The notes under the pieces were generated by a model. It saw nothing but the letters and a program-made list of their open reading frames with translations, searched no databases and was not told the DNA's origin. Source: a virus. From it: 64,000 nucleotides of DNA. Below are positions 16,773-25,389 of this stretch, piece by piece (the stretch's first letter is position 1; each line of letters starts with the position of its first letter). A program made the position numbers and the translations under genes. The stretch covers positions 17,470-81,469 of IMG/VR virus record IMGVR_UViG_3300032297_000368. One strand, given 5' to 3'.

Positions 16773-17369
16773 TTAACCTATTGCTACTGAACTTGTTTCG
16801 TATGCACCACTAATGTCGAAGTGGCTAGTGTTTGCTGTTGCACTAACTGGTGTATTATATTTCCATGCCAAGTCTGTTGTGCTTCCTGAATAATACAATT
16901 TCATTGTTGTATTTGAATCTGGTGAAGAATCTTCTATATCTGTGATTCCTGCAATATGATATCTTGCATCTGTAGCTTCATTATGTAAAGTACCACCACG
17001 AATTGTTGTTGTAGCGGATACAGGGAAAGGTAATGTGATTTGATATTGGCTGTTTGCACCAAAATCGGTAGTATTTGCGAATTGCACATTCACTCTAAAG
17101 TGGACAATTAAACCCTGTTTAACAAATGAACCAGTTGATACTGTACCCGATAATGTGTTACCTGACACTGTTTTGAATTCTGGGTCATATGATCTACTAA
17201 CCGATGCAATACCAAATGCAATACCACCGGGAGTCTCACCATCAGAAAGTCGTATTGGTGTTGAACCGTCTTGATCGTAAAAAACTTCTCCTTTTCTACC
17301 AATATAATTATTGGCAGTTGTGTTGCCCATAGTATCAGTAAAAAATTTACGTGTTATGTTCGTTGTCAT
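16773..17369 (-). CDS. Virion structural protein
   Basis: 198 residues, beta-rich. Residues 26-44 read KGEVFYDQDGSTPIRLSDG, a short motif widespread in phage tail-fibre and tail-tip proteins (G-E-x-x-Y-D-x-x...R-L-S-D-G-x-T-P-G-G). The rest is Thr/Ser/Asn-rich and looks like a jelly-roll or C1q-like beta domain. No enzyme residues. A structural or fibre-associated role is inferred from the motif and location. Confidence 0.6.
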   Translation of the reverse strand: MTTNITRKFFTDTMGNTTANNYIGRKGEVFYDQDGSTPIRLSDGETPGGIAFGIASVSRSYDPEFKTVSGNTLSGTVSTGSFVKQGLIVHFRVNVQFANTTDFGANSQYQITLPFPVSATTTIRGGTLHNEATDARYHIAGITDIEDSSPDSNTTMKLYYSGSTTDLAWKYNTPVSATANTSHFDISGAYETSSVAIG

Positions 17370-17385
17370 TTTTTTATTCCTTTAA

Positions 17386-17688
17386 TTAACAATTCCATTT
17401 TCTCAACGATTTGTTGATACGTGAATCTGGATCACGTGCTGTTTCAGCTGATGTTAGTTTATCTTTCATGCCTCGCATTCTACGGCAGAATGATAATCTA
17501 CGTTTAGCTGACTTAGAACCTTTTTTTAATTTTGATGGATCTGTAGTAACAGCAGTTTGTAACTTGGAACCTGGATTTTCACGGCGATAAGATTCAACTC
17601 CTTTTTGGTTTAAACCACCTTCAGGATTTTTTCCTTCTTTACGCTGCCATGCCGCAGATTCGTTAATAAATTCTTTGAATGATATCAT
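17386..17688 (-). CDS. DUF6321-like protein with capsid-targeting-like N terminus
   Basis: 100 residues, strongly basic. It begins MISFKEFINE, like the T4 internal-protein capsid-targeting sequence, with a possible gp21 cleavage after I-N-E (residue 10). The rest (AWQRKEGKNPEGGLNQKG, then RRENPGSKLQTAVT, and RDPDSRINKSLRKWNC at the end) matches the small family I know as DUF6321, seen in phages and some cells, function unknown. The start overlaps the 746-residue gene stop by 4 bases (ATGA). Confidence 0.68.
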   Translation of the reverse strand: MISFKEFINESAAWQRKEGKNPEGGLNQKGVESYRRENPGSKLQTAVTTDPSKLKKGSKSAKRRLSFCRRMRGMKDKLTSAETARDPDSRINKSLRKWNC

Positions 17689-19925
17689 ACGAATTTCTTA
17701 GCCTTAAAAGTTTGTAGGTTAATACCTTTACGTTTCAGTTCACCTTCTTTTTGATCGCCAATACTCATAGTTGTTTCATCACCAGTCATCTCAGTAACTT
17801 GTGATGCCTTACCATCTTTCTTACGAATCTTTTCACCTGTATCACGAGCAATGCTTTCACCAGATGCCGCCATAGAAAGACCTGGTTCTATGTTCTTGTC
17901 TATGGATTCGGCGATTTTGGCTTTCTGCCTTTGCCTGATTTCGATGAGTGAGAGTTTTTCTCGTTGCTCGTTGTAGTTTTGTGGCTTGGCGATTTCGGTT
18001 TGTTTTGATACGTTTTCTTCGGGGTGTATGTCTTTTTTGGCTGGTCGATAGGCTTTAAATTTGGCTCTGATCGAGTCTGCTGCTGGGGTTGAGACGGTTG
18101 GATCGGTGTTGCTTCCGTCTGTTCCGTCTTCTTGAATAGTTTCTTTACGAAATCTAGCATCTTCATTCTCCTTTATTTTAACAATGTAGCCAGTTTTATG
18201 TTTCATCACTTCACCATTTTTTAGGTGAGCTTCTTTTGCTGCAGCTCTACGTAACATAAACACTCTCAATTTACCTTTACCATCACGTAGTAGTTTAACT
18301 TTTTCATCCAACAATTCAACATCTTCATCAACAAACAATTCTTCAAACTCTTCATTAACTTTCTTTCTTGGTTTCTTTGTCATTGATGTACCTGGAGTTG
18401 GAACTGAACCTGCTTCTTTTGGATCTTCTTTTGGTATTTCAACCAACTTACCATTAACTGAATGATGTGTAACTTTACCATTTCTACCATAACGGCCAAA
18501 TCCATAATAAGTTAATCCCATAGTATTCATCTTATCTTTATGTGGATTTTCTGGATGTGCAGCCATTGTTGTTTTACTTGGTGATGGTGCAGCAGACAAT
18601 CTATCTTTACGTGACATCTCATGTGCAATCCATTCTTCAGCCTTAGGATTGGCAGCAGGTTGTTGTGTGAATTCACGGACACTTTTGAAAATGTCCATCA
18701 TCTCACCTTTCTTTTGTTTAACAACTTCGGGTGGTGCTGATCTTAAATCTTCCGAATTATCAAACTCATGGTAATTATCACCAAACATTTTAGCATATTC
18801 AGTACGAGCATTCTGTACGCTTTCCCATTTTTCACGGCGAATGTTTTCTGGTACAGTACGACCACCACGTTGTCCACGTTCAATGTTTCTCTGTTGCGAG
18901 ACTTCATCTTTAGTATTAACTAGAACCATCTTGGAGTCATATCCAAGTTCTTCCAAACGTTTTTTGATCTTAGTAACTTTCTCTACATCATCACCTGTAC
19001 CATTGATGATAAGACCATTTCTACCTAATAGTGCCAATCGTTGGCGCAATTCGGTCATACTCTTTGCTTTACCACGAACAAGATTTCTTTTCTCTTCTTC
19101 ACTTGCCGGCATTTTCTTATCAAGACCATTTTTATCCATTAAGAATTCTAATGCCTTATCTGAATTGATCTCTGTCAATCCATGGCCTGATAGTGTGTTA
19201 TCTAACACATAGTCTTTACCAGAACCAGGTCCCCCAGCAAGAAATACTACTTTAAAGATTGATTGATCGTGAACACCTTCATTCAATAAACTTTCAAACT
19301 TGGTGTTGATATCTTCATGTAAGCTCATACCTTTATGTACATCATGCATTAATTCTTTTGCATGTTTATCTGATACATGTGCAGGTACACCTTTACGGAA
19401 AGATTTGAAATCATTGTTCTTAACATGTTCACGCATCTTTGTACCAGAAATGCCTGTATCACCTTCAGCATCCGGATCTCTTGTACCTGCGGAATGTATT
19501 GTGATCTTTTTGAAATGAAATGGTACTTTGCCTTCTTTGTTAGGTTTACCATTTAGTTCTTTGAATTTTTGTTTGTACTCGGGTACACGATCTGAACCTG
19601 CAACAACATGTAGATGTGTTACGCCACTCTTATGCAATTCAGCGGCATGTGAGAAAATGGTAGGATTTTCTTTACTAGAGGCTTTTATGTTGGCACCTGG
19701 AGCATAACGCTTTAAATGCTTAACTTTTTGTTCGCCAGATAATGGATTCTTTTTAGAATCTTGTGAGTGAGATACAATCATATGATGTTCGCCACCTACG
19801 TCTTTGGCAACATCTTGCACCTTATTAATAACTTTAAGGTGACCAGTGGTTGGTGGGTTCATACGACCGTAAGCTAATACGGCGTGTTTTTCTTTCTGTT
19901 CGACCAGAAAATCTTTGAAATTCAT
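17685..19925 (-). CDS. Cytidylyltransferase-like / P-loop kinase fusion, likely virion protein
   Basis: 746 residues. It begins MNFKDFLVEQ, a capsid-targeting-like peptide (possible cleavage after Glu9). Residues 15-190 form a nucleotidyltransferase with YGRMNPPTTGHLKVI (T-T-G-H at 26-29). A zeta-toxin/kinase-like domain follows with Walker A GGPGSGKD (about 229-236). The C-terminal third is charged and low-complexity, with VDEDVELLDE (about 540) matching the recurrent acidic peptide. A second gene overlaps in another frame at 17900-18160. The catalytic motifs suggest an active enzyme perhaps carried in the capsid; substrate unknown. Confidence 0.72.
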   Translation of the reverse strand: MNFKDFLVEQKEKHAVLAYGRMNPPTTGHLKVINKVQDVAKDVGGEHHMIVSHSQDSKKNPLSGEQKVKHLKRYAPGANIKASSKENPTIFSHAAELHKSGVTHLHVVAGSDRVPEYKQKFKELNGKPNKEGKVPFHFKKITIHSAGTRDPDAEGDTGISGTKMREHVKNNDFKSFRKGVPAHVSDKHAKELMHDVHKGMSLHEDINTKFESLLNEGVHDQSIFKVVFLAGGPGSGKDYVLDNTLSGHGLTEINSDKALEFLMDKNGLDKKMPASEEEKRNLVRGKAKSMTELRQRLALLGRNGLIINGTGDDVEKVTKIKKRLEELGYDSKMVLVNTKDEVSQQRNIERGQRGGRTVPENIRREKWESVQNARTEYAKMFGDNYHEFDNSEDLRSAPPEVVKQKKGEMMDIFKSVREFTQQPAANPKAEEWIAHEMSRKDRLSAAPSPSKTTMAAHPENPHKDKMNTMGLTYYGFGRYGRNGKVTHHSVNGKLVEIPKEDPKEAGSVPTPGTSMTKKPRKKVNEEFEELFVDEDVELLDEKVKLLRDGKGKLRVFMLRRAAAKEAHLKNGEVMKHKTGYIVKIKENEDARFRKETIQEDGTDGSNTDPTVSTPAADSIRAKFKAYRPAKKDIHPEENVSKQTEIAKPQNYNEQREKLSLIEIRQRQKAKIAESIDKNIEPGLSMAASGESIARDTGEKIRKKDGKASQVTEMTGDETTMSIGDQKEGELKRKGINLQTFKAKKFV
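17900..18160 (-). CDS. Candidate overlapping gene nested in the 746-residue gene
   Basis: An 86-residue reading frame on the same strand as, but out of frame with, the longer gene. ATG at 18160 is preceded by AAAGGAG (18168-18174) at 7 bases, an ideal ribosome binding site with no reason to exist inside another gene. The product starts as an amphipathic helix (MLDFVKKLFKKTEQ) and continues Pro/Lys-rich (12 Pro and 17 Lys in 86). Local G+C rises: I count 111/240 in 17881-18120 against 62/180 in 18181-18360. An upstream in-frame ATG at 18166 is too close to the ribosome binding site. Function unknown. Confidence 0.6.
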   Translation of the reverse strand: MLDFVKKLFKKTEQTEATPIQPSQPQQQTRSEPNLKPIDQPKKTYTPKKTYQNKPKSPSHKTTTSNEKNSHSSKSGKGRKPKSPNP

Positions 19926-19968
19926 GTCTGCCTCTACAGCAAAAAATATATTAAATTTTACTATCTAT

Positions 19969-20676
19969 TTAGTATATTTCTACTTTTCCTGTACTGGCCA
20001 TGGTGCCTTGGCAGTGAATATTTTCTAATTCTAACAGATATTTTTTGTCAATATTATACCAATGTGCATGTTCCGTGTCAACACCTTGCGTTTGTACATC
20101 GTTTAGATTTTTCTGGCAAACTTGCAGATAGTCGTCAAACAAAGATATACAGAAAGAAAACAATCTGGTAATTAGAAGATTCGAGTATATCTGTTGTCTC
20201 TTGTCCGTTATCCATGTTGGCATGGCTTTCTTGAACACATACTTACCAAACTTATCATGTTCTAGTGCATCGAATTGATCTAACAGGTTTGTACGTGCCG
20301 ACAATTTAAAGATTCGTTTGACTGAACTTAACTCTTTCATCAAATCCACATTACGTTTGAATATGATTAGAGTTTTAAGTATCAGTACATTTTCAGCCTC
20401 GCTCTTTCGACCTGTAGAAGCAAACTGTGTAATATCAGGATCAGTTGACATATCTAATATCACATCACAATAATGTGCAATTCTATCGTAAGTTTCACGG
20501 TCAACTTTATTAGGAGAACCATCAGTAAATACAATCATATCATGTGGACATTTTTCACGTAATGATTTAAGACCTTCTATTGTTTGTTGTAGTCGATCTT
20601 CATTGTTAATGACACCCATATTAGGATTCAAAGCAGATGTCACAATAAACAGATTTCTATTTAAAAGAATACTCAT
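19969..20676 (-). CDS. Putative glycosyltransferase-like protein
   Basis: 235 residues. The N terminus (LFIVTSALNPNMG, then HDMIVFTDGSPNKV) has the alternating beta/alpha look of a GT-A glycosyltransferase or related Rossmann-like fold. I see no clear DxD motif and cannot assign a family. The context is a block of glycan genes; it overlaps the epimerase gene by 4 bases. It is the last gene of the block, with a gap of 43 bases before the 746-residue gene. Confidence 0.5.
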   Translation of the reverse strand: MSILLNRNLFIVTSALNPNMGVINNEDRLQQTIEGLKSLREKCPHDMIVFTDGSPNKVDRETYDRIAHYCDVILDMSTDPDITQFASTGRKSEAENVLILKTLIIFKRNVDLMKELSSVKRIFKLSARTNLLDQFDALEHDKFGKYVFKKAMPTWITDKRQQIYSNLLITRLFSFCISLFDDYLQVCQKNLNDVQTQGVDTEHAHWYNIDKKYLLELENIHCQGTMASTGKVEIY

Positions 20677-21680
20677 AGTTTTATTTTTCTCATGGTGTCT
20701 ATCATCAAAGATTCTATGTCTGTATTAGGTTTCCAACCCAATATTTCTTTTGCCTTGTCATAAGAACCTAAGGCAAACTTATTAACTTCTCGTTCTAATA
20801 CTTCAGGCTTCAAAGTCTTCTCACCTTCATTCAGTACAGGATAACCTGACCAGAATTTGGTCGATGGATTAAATGTAGGTTTAATTGGTTCTTGAAATGC
20901 GGATTCAGCATAACCTATAATATCTCTAACTGAAGTTAATGTATTGGTGCATACATTAAAGATTTCATTCTTAGCTTCTTCTTTAGATAAGCATAACTCA
21001 ATCAGATTAACTACATCATCAACGTGTACATAATCTCGAACTTGTTTACCGTTTGAATAGAATACTGGATCTTTACCATTGATAATCGTCTTTGCGATAT
21101 AGTTAATCAAAGGTGGAGATTCACGATGAATGTCTTGTCTAGGACCAAATACATTGAAGAATCTTAGTGTAACGATATCCATGTCATAGTTCTTGATGTA
21201 TGATTGAATAACTTCTTCCATCAACTTCTTAGATAATGGATAGAATAATCGAGGTGTTACTTCTATATCTTCATCGAATGGTGCATCGAGTCTGCTATTG
21301 TTTTCGTATATTGCTGAAGTACTTGCAACAATAACTCTCTGGCCTCTAGACTTTCGAACTGCATCTAGTATCGATGCTGTACCTGCAACATTAACTTTGA
21401 TACACTCGGCAGGATCACTTTCACATACAGGCAATGCTGTTATAGCTGCAAGGTGAATGACTACATCGATCTTATGTTTCTCTAAAATGAAAAACATCTT
21501 AGCACTTTCTAAGATATCATCTTGGTAGAAATCACATATCATTTCACCATCTTCGATTAGGTTTGCTATGTAACCATTGTTGAGATTATCAACAACAACT
21601 GGAGTATGGCCATTATTTTTCAATAGTAGTGCTAGAGTAGAACCTATACCACCTGCACCACCAGTAATTAATATATTCAA
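20673..21680 (-). CDS. NAD-dependent sugar epimerase/dehydratase
   Basis: 335 residues, extended short-chain dehydrogenase family. The dinucleotide-binding motif is GGAGGIGS (7-14), the catalytic pair is Y-P-L-S-K (about 146-150), and VHLAAITALP, STSAIYENN and RDYVHVDDVV are typical of UDP-glucose 4-epimerase-like enzymes. It converts a nucleotide sugar, exact substrate unknown. The start is TTG at 21680 in a TTGA overlap with the upstream stop, with AAGGA upstream; no ATG fits without losing the GGAGGIG motif. Confidence 0.85.
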   Translation of the reverse strand: MNILITGGAGGIGSTLALLLKNNGHTPVVVDNLNNGYIANLIEDGEMICDFYQDDILESAKMFFILEKHKIDVVIHLAAITALPVCESDPAECIKVNVAGTASILDAVRKSRGQRVIVASTSAIYENNSRLDAPFDEDIEVTPRLFYPLSKKLMEEVIQSYIKNYDMDIVTLRFFNVFGPRQDIHRESPPLINYIAKTIINGKDPVFYSNGKQVRDYVHVDDVVNLIELCLSKEEAKNEIFNVCTNTLTSVRDIIGYAESAFQEPIKPTFNPSTKFWSGYPVLNEGEKTLKPEVLEREVNKFALGSYDKAKEILGWKPNTDIESLMIDTMRKIKL

Positions 21681-22696
21681 ATCAAGTCCTTCAATTGGTC
21701 AGAATCACGAGGTATGTTTACTGCTACTGCTGTTGGGTATGGATTAGTTTTAGCGTAATCATTAATCAAGATACGTTTTGAATGATGTACTTCCATAATC
21801 AAATCACAATCGGCAAAACCTAAATCATCTAATAGATTTCTAGTAATAGATTCATACTTTTTATTTCTTGCCGTACAGAAGATGATCTTACAACCTTCTT
21901 CTTTCTTTTGAATTAACTTCTGTACATTCTCCATGATTGGTTCATAATCATCATAGTAATCATTTTGAGTCTTGATTATTGTACCATCGATGTCGCAGAA
22001 ATAAGTAGGTTTATCATTGAATTTAAACCAATCATCGGCAGTACCAACATCAATAAAGTTTCTGGTATTTTGTTCTACGAATACACTGCCTGTAGATATC
22101 ATGTAATCGATAATATTAGATACGAATATCTCACTCTTCCATGTAGATGTTAGTAATCTATAAGCACGAGCAAAATCAGCCGCAGACTTAAACTGATAAC
22201 CACCTACACAAAAACTATCACTCACAATTTTCTTTTCAACTACTGAACTGATAATGTTTTGTTCATTAGTAATCGTATAACTTTTGGCTGGTGCGTTTCT
22301 TATATCAGGATTTTCAGATAACTTAGATACATAGATGGCATTTCCTTCTACCAAATCTGTATCATAAAAACCATCACAGTCTTTAATTAATATCGGTGAA
22401 TTCATATTGATTGCACCAGTCATCAACGTTTGATAAACTGTATCAGCAGGACCGGCAGTTGGTTGACCTAGAACAACAATACTAACCTTATCACCAAAAG
22501 CATCTTTCAATTTCTGTGAGGCCTTATACTTGTCATCATGCGCTCTCAGAATCGTAATAACAATCCTGTGTTTACCTAAGAAGTTTTTAATGGCATTTTC
22601 AATCATCATCTTACCCGAATAATCGGTAAGTAGATACTTTGGCCTCATATTCGGGAATCTGGTCGATAGACCAGCACATGGCATAATTATTTCCAT
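21677..22696 (-). CDS. Nucleotidyltransferase-HAD phosphatase fusion
   Basis: 339 residues. The N-terminal domain (about 1-225) is a sugar-phosphate or alcohol-phosphate nucleotidyltransferase: MPCAGLSTRFPNMRPKYLL near the start and DCDGFYD at about 105. The C-terminal domain begins YFCDIDGTII (about 232) and continues IIFCTARNKKY and ILINDYAKTNPYP, a HAD-type phosphatase. The two activities in one chain suggest synthesis of an activated intermediate from a phosphorylated precursor. It is next to an APH-like kinase. Substrate unknown. Confidence 0.8.
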   Translation of the reverse strand: MEIIMPCAGLSTRFPNMRPKYLLTDYSGKMMIENAIKNFLGKHRIVITILRAHDDKYKASQKLKDAFGDKVSIVVLGQPTAGPADTVYQTLMTGAINMNSPILIKDCDGFYDTDLVEGNAIYVSKLSENPDIRNAPAKSYTITNEQNIISSVVEKKIVSDSFCVGGYQFKSAADFARAYRLLTSTWKSEIFVSNIIDYMISTGSVFVEQNTRNFIDVGTADDWFKFNDKPTYFCDIDGTIIKTQNDYYDDYEPIMENVQKLIQKKEEGCKIIFCTARNKKYESITRNLLDDLGFADCDLIMEVHHSKRILINDYAKTNPYPTAVAVNIPRDSDQLKDLI

Positions 22697-23406
22697 AATT
22701 TCTTTATCTCATCTATCAAAAATTTTTCGTCAGTATCATTTCGTGTATATGGTAATACTCTCATCAACATCAAGATTAAAATATAATCATTATTAAAATG
22801 AGGATAATCTTGTAATCCATCAATTATAGATTGTAGTTTAGAATCTAAGTAAACTGAATCATTACGTATGAACCATTTACATTGTAAGTCTTGTCTTAGT
22901 TTTGCTAAGTCGAAAACAAATGAACTATAAACAGTTGTTAATGGATCAATTAAAACAAATTCATTCTTTTGTGTATTGTATAATACATTCTCTAGAGTAA
23001 AATCACCATGATACTCAGAATAAGGTAAATACTCTGGTAACTTACCAATTAATTCTTCTGTAGTAAAAGGTAAGTTGTATTGTGTAAAATCTTTCTCTGC
23101 TAACTTAGTTCTATAAACATCAACAAAACTCATCTCTATAGTCTTTTCAGATAGTTTGTCTATAGTTTCCCTAATGAATTTTATTATCTCATTAGTTTGA
23201 TTAGTTGCAAGATAAGTTTTCATATCTAGATTAGGAATATACTCCATATTATAATGAGTGTCAAGAACCTCATATATAATTGGTATTTTTATACCTAAAT
23301 GTGACAATACATCATATCTCTCCAAATTGCGAGAAATATCTCCAGACTTACGGACAAATATTCCGTTGTCATCTACTAATTCAACTTCAGCTTTAGAGTA
23401 TCCCAT
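22687..23406 (-). CDS. APH/choline-kinase-like small-molecule kinase
   Basis: 239 residues from ATG 23406. Kinase motifs of the aminoglycoside phosphotransferase/choline kinase fold are visible: YHGDFTLENVLY (catalytic H-G-D-x4-N) and FVLIDPLT (metal-binding Asp). It probably phosphorylates a sugar or alcohol for the neighbouring nucleotidyltransferase, as LicA does for LicC. The frame is open back to TTG 23430, but that would overlap the upstream gene and neither start has a good ribosome binding site; I prefer the ATG. It overlaps the next gene by 10 bases. Confidence 0.72.
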   Translation of the reverse strand: MGYSKAEVELVDDNGIFVRKSGDISRNLERYDVLSHLGIKIPIIYEVLDTHYNMEYIPNLDMKTYLATNQTNEIIKFIRETIDKLSEKTIEMSFVDVYRTKLAEKDFTQYNLPFTTEELIGKLPEYLPYSEYHGDFTLENVLYNTQKNEFVLIDPLTTVYSSFVFDLAKLRQDLQCKWFIRNDSVYLDSKLQSIIDGLQDYPHFNNDYILILMLMRVLPYTRNDTDEKFLIDEIKKLWK

Positions 23407-23414
23407 AAATTTTT

Positions 23415-24125
23415 TTAGTCTTTTTGCCAATTTTCAAAATCGTCCCGTATCAAAGAGTGCCATGTGCCGTTATGGGGACCTGGTGGAAAAGGATGATTTG
23501 GATTAAAATACACCAAGTTATGACCAACAAGACCTTTTTCTTTCCAGTTGGCACTCATCATATCTTCACCGATCATTGTAACGCCATCATCGTAATGTCT
23601 ATCAATGTTATTAAACGAATCTGCATAACTGTTCATATGTCGTGATGAAGAGAATGCAAATTGGTCATTACCAAAATCACGGTCAGGTGTCATTCGACAA
23701 TTTGGTATATACAGTTTAGAATCATCTAGTGTTTCAAATGGTATGACAACATTCAAAGCAAAGTCATATCGACTGCGAACAACCCAATCAAAATACATTT
23801 TATGTTCATGTTCATACTCCATCTTCAACTCATTAGCCTTCATCAAGGCATATTGTTGATTCCAAGTTGCACGTGCCGGATCTTTTACTTTCCAATTTGG
23901 TTGTGGAGGAGGAACTCTGGTGTATTTTGATAGATCATTATCTAGCGATGCCTCAACAGCAAACTTTGCAGGTTTGTATAGTTCGAATATATCTTTGGCC
24001 TTTGGTGTTTGCCATACATGACAGAATACGGTAACATCATAACGATCTAATAAATTCTTTTTATGATATTCAAACCCTTGTTCGAAACACCTAGGTTGTC
24101 CTGATAAACATAATGCAATTTTCAT
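23415..24125 (-). CDS. Glycosyltransferase-like protein
   Basis: 236 residues beginning MKIALCLSGQPRCFEQG, a start shared with phage and bacterial glycosyltransferase-like proteins that also show DWVVRSRYDFAL (about 123). The upstream gene starts similarly (MRIAICLFGIIYG) and has LFILTRSDIHFN in the equivalent place, so the two are probably distant paralogues. Substrate unknown. It overlaps the upstream gene by 4 bases. Confidence 0.6.
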   Translation of the reverse strand: MKIALCLSGQPRCFEQGFEYHKKNLLDRYDVTVFCHVWQTPKAKDIFELYKPAKFAVEASLDNDLSKYTRVPPPQPNWKVKDPARATWNQQYALMKANELKMEYEHEHKMYFDWVVRSRYDFALNVVIPFETLDDSKLYIPNCRMTPDRDFGNDQFAFSSSRHMNSYADSFNNIDRHYDDGVTMIGEDMMSANWKEKGLVGHNLVYFNPNHPFPPGPHNGTWHSLIRDDFENWQKD

Positions 24126-24823
24126 TTGTAGAATCTTTCAAAAACTTCTTCATTAATTTTATAATTACGATCTGATGGTAAATTAGTCCTACACAAAGTA
24201 TAGTAACTATTCACATCACTAAATTGCTCTTCTTGTGATATTAAATGTATCTCAGAAGGATCAATATACTGTATCAGTTTATTATATAGTCCATGTGTAT
24301 CATGTGACATTGCAGAATCTCTATATGCACCGTAAGATTCGTGTAGAGATTTCTTCACAATACTGGTCATTCTTTGTGGCCACACATAAAAATTATCTGT
24401 AGTATATCTTAAATCATTCCAATGGTTTGATTCTGGAAATAGAAAGTTAAATTTATTCACATCTATATTTTCATCTAACATAACTCTATTAAAGTGTATA
24501 TCAGAACGAGTTAAGATAAACAAGTCTGCATCTACAGTCTCTAATAAATCTAATGCGCCACTCTTTGTGGTGAATCCATCAGAGTTCTCAAACTTACAGT
24601 AATTAATCTCTTTAGGTTTTACTAAATCTACTATATCGGCTTCTATCAAAGGATTAAATGATTTGTATGTTGAAAGATATAATTCAACTTCATGACCACT
24701 TTGTATGGCAGGATCAACTAAATTCTTTTTGATATTTGGCCAACAATGACGAAGGTCTCTGAGACTGCCGAACTTGCCGCCAGTCCCGTAGATTATACCA
24801 AAAAGACAGATTGCTATTCTCAT
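24122..24823 (-). CDS. Glycosyltransferase-like protein
   Basis: 233 residues, beginning MRIAICLFGIIYGTGGKFG. The segment DADLFILTRSDIHFNRV (about 100-116) corresponds to the R-x-D motif of its downstream neighbour. Fold suggests a GT-A-like transferase. Start and stop overlap both neighbours by 4 bases (ATGA), the typical coupling in this block. Substrate unknown. Confidence 0.58.
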   Translation of the reverse strand: MRIAICLFGIIYGTGGKFGSLRDLRHCWPNIKKNLVDPAIQSGHEVELYLSTYKSFNPLIEADIVDLVKPKEINYCKFENSDGFTTKSGALDLLETVDADLFILTRSDIHFNRVMLDENIDVNKFNFLFPESNHWNDLRYTTDNFYVWPQRMTSIVKKSLHESYGAYRDSAMSHDTHGLYNKLIQYIDPSEIHLISQEEQFSDVNSYYTLCRTNLPSDRNYKINEEVFERFYK

Positions 24824-25389
24824 TTAACCCAATACCAAACATCACATTCGGTGGTCAAGATTTCTTTACCCATCTTGGCAGCAAATTCTTTTACTGCCTT
24901 ATTAACACCAGGTATTACAGTGAAATCATGTCCTGCAAATATACCACCATCTTTTACTTTTGAATAATAGTTTGCACAATCTATAGAGAGTTGCTCGTAA
25001 GTATGTAAACCATCAATAAAAATATAATCAAAAAAAGAATCATTTAAAAGTCCCACAGCCTCATCAGAAGTTTTTTTATAAAAATTAAATCTTTCACCAA
25101 AAGGTAATAGACGTTGCATTGCGGTATCAAAGACTTCATTTCGATTGTCTAAGTTTCTACCATTCCAATCAACATAAGTCATGTAAGGATCAATGACATG
25201 TAATGTTAATTGTGGTAAACTGGATAACATGAAGTGTGAAGTATCTCCTATATCACATCCAATTTCTAAACCAACAATTGATTCTCTATCTTTAACTAAG
25301 TCACGTAGTCCATAACCAGAACATTTCATCTCTGTTGCTGGTCGGCCAAATGCTTCATGCTCGGTGTTAATTGTAATTGTATCACTCAT
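24820..25389 (-). CDS. Class I SAM-dependent methyltransferase
   Basis: 189 residues. SAM-binding motif I is VGLEIGCDIGDTSHFM (about 39-54), followed by LHVIDPYM (motif II) and FDYIFIDGLHTYEQLSIDC (motif IV region), typical of Methyltransf_24 proteins. Located between glycosyltransferase-like genes, it probably methylates a sugar or glycan intermediate; this is inference. Overlaps the upstream gene by 8 bases. Confidence 0.8.
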   Translation of the reverse strand: MSDTITINTEHEAFGRPATEMKCSGYGLRDLVKDRESIVGLEIGCDIGDTSHFMLSSLPQLTLHVIDPYMTYVDWNGRNLDNRNEVFDTAMQRLLPFGERFNFYKKTSDEAVGLLNDSFFDYIFIDGLHTYEQLSIDCANYYSKVKDGGIFAGHDFTVIPGVNKAVKEFAAKMGKEILTTECDVWYWVK

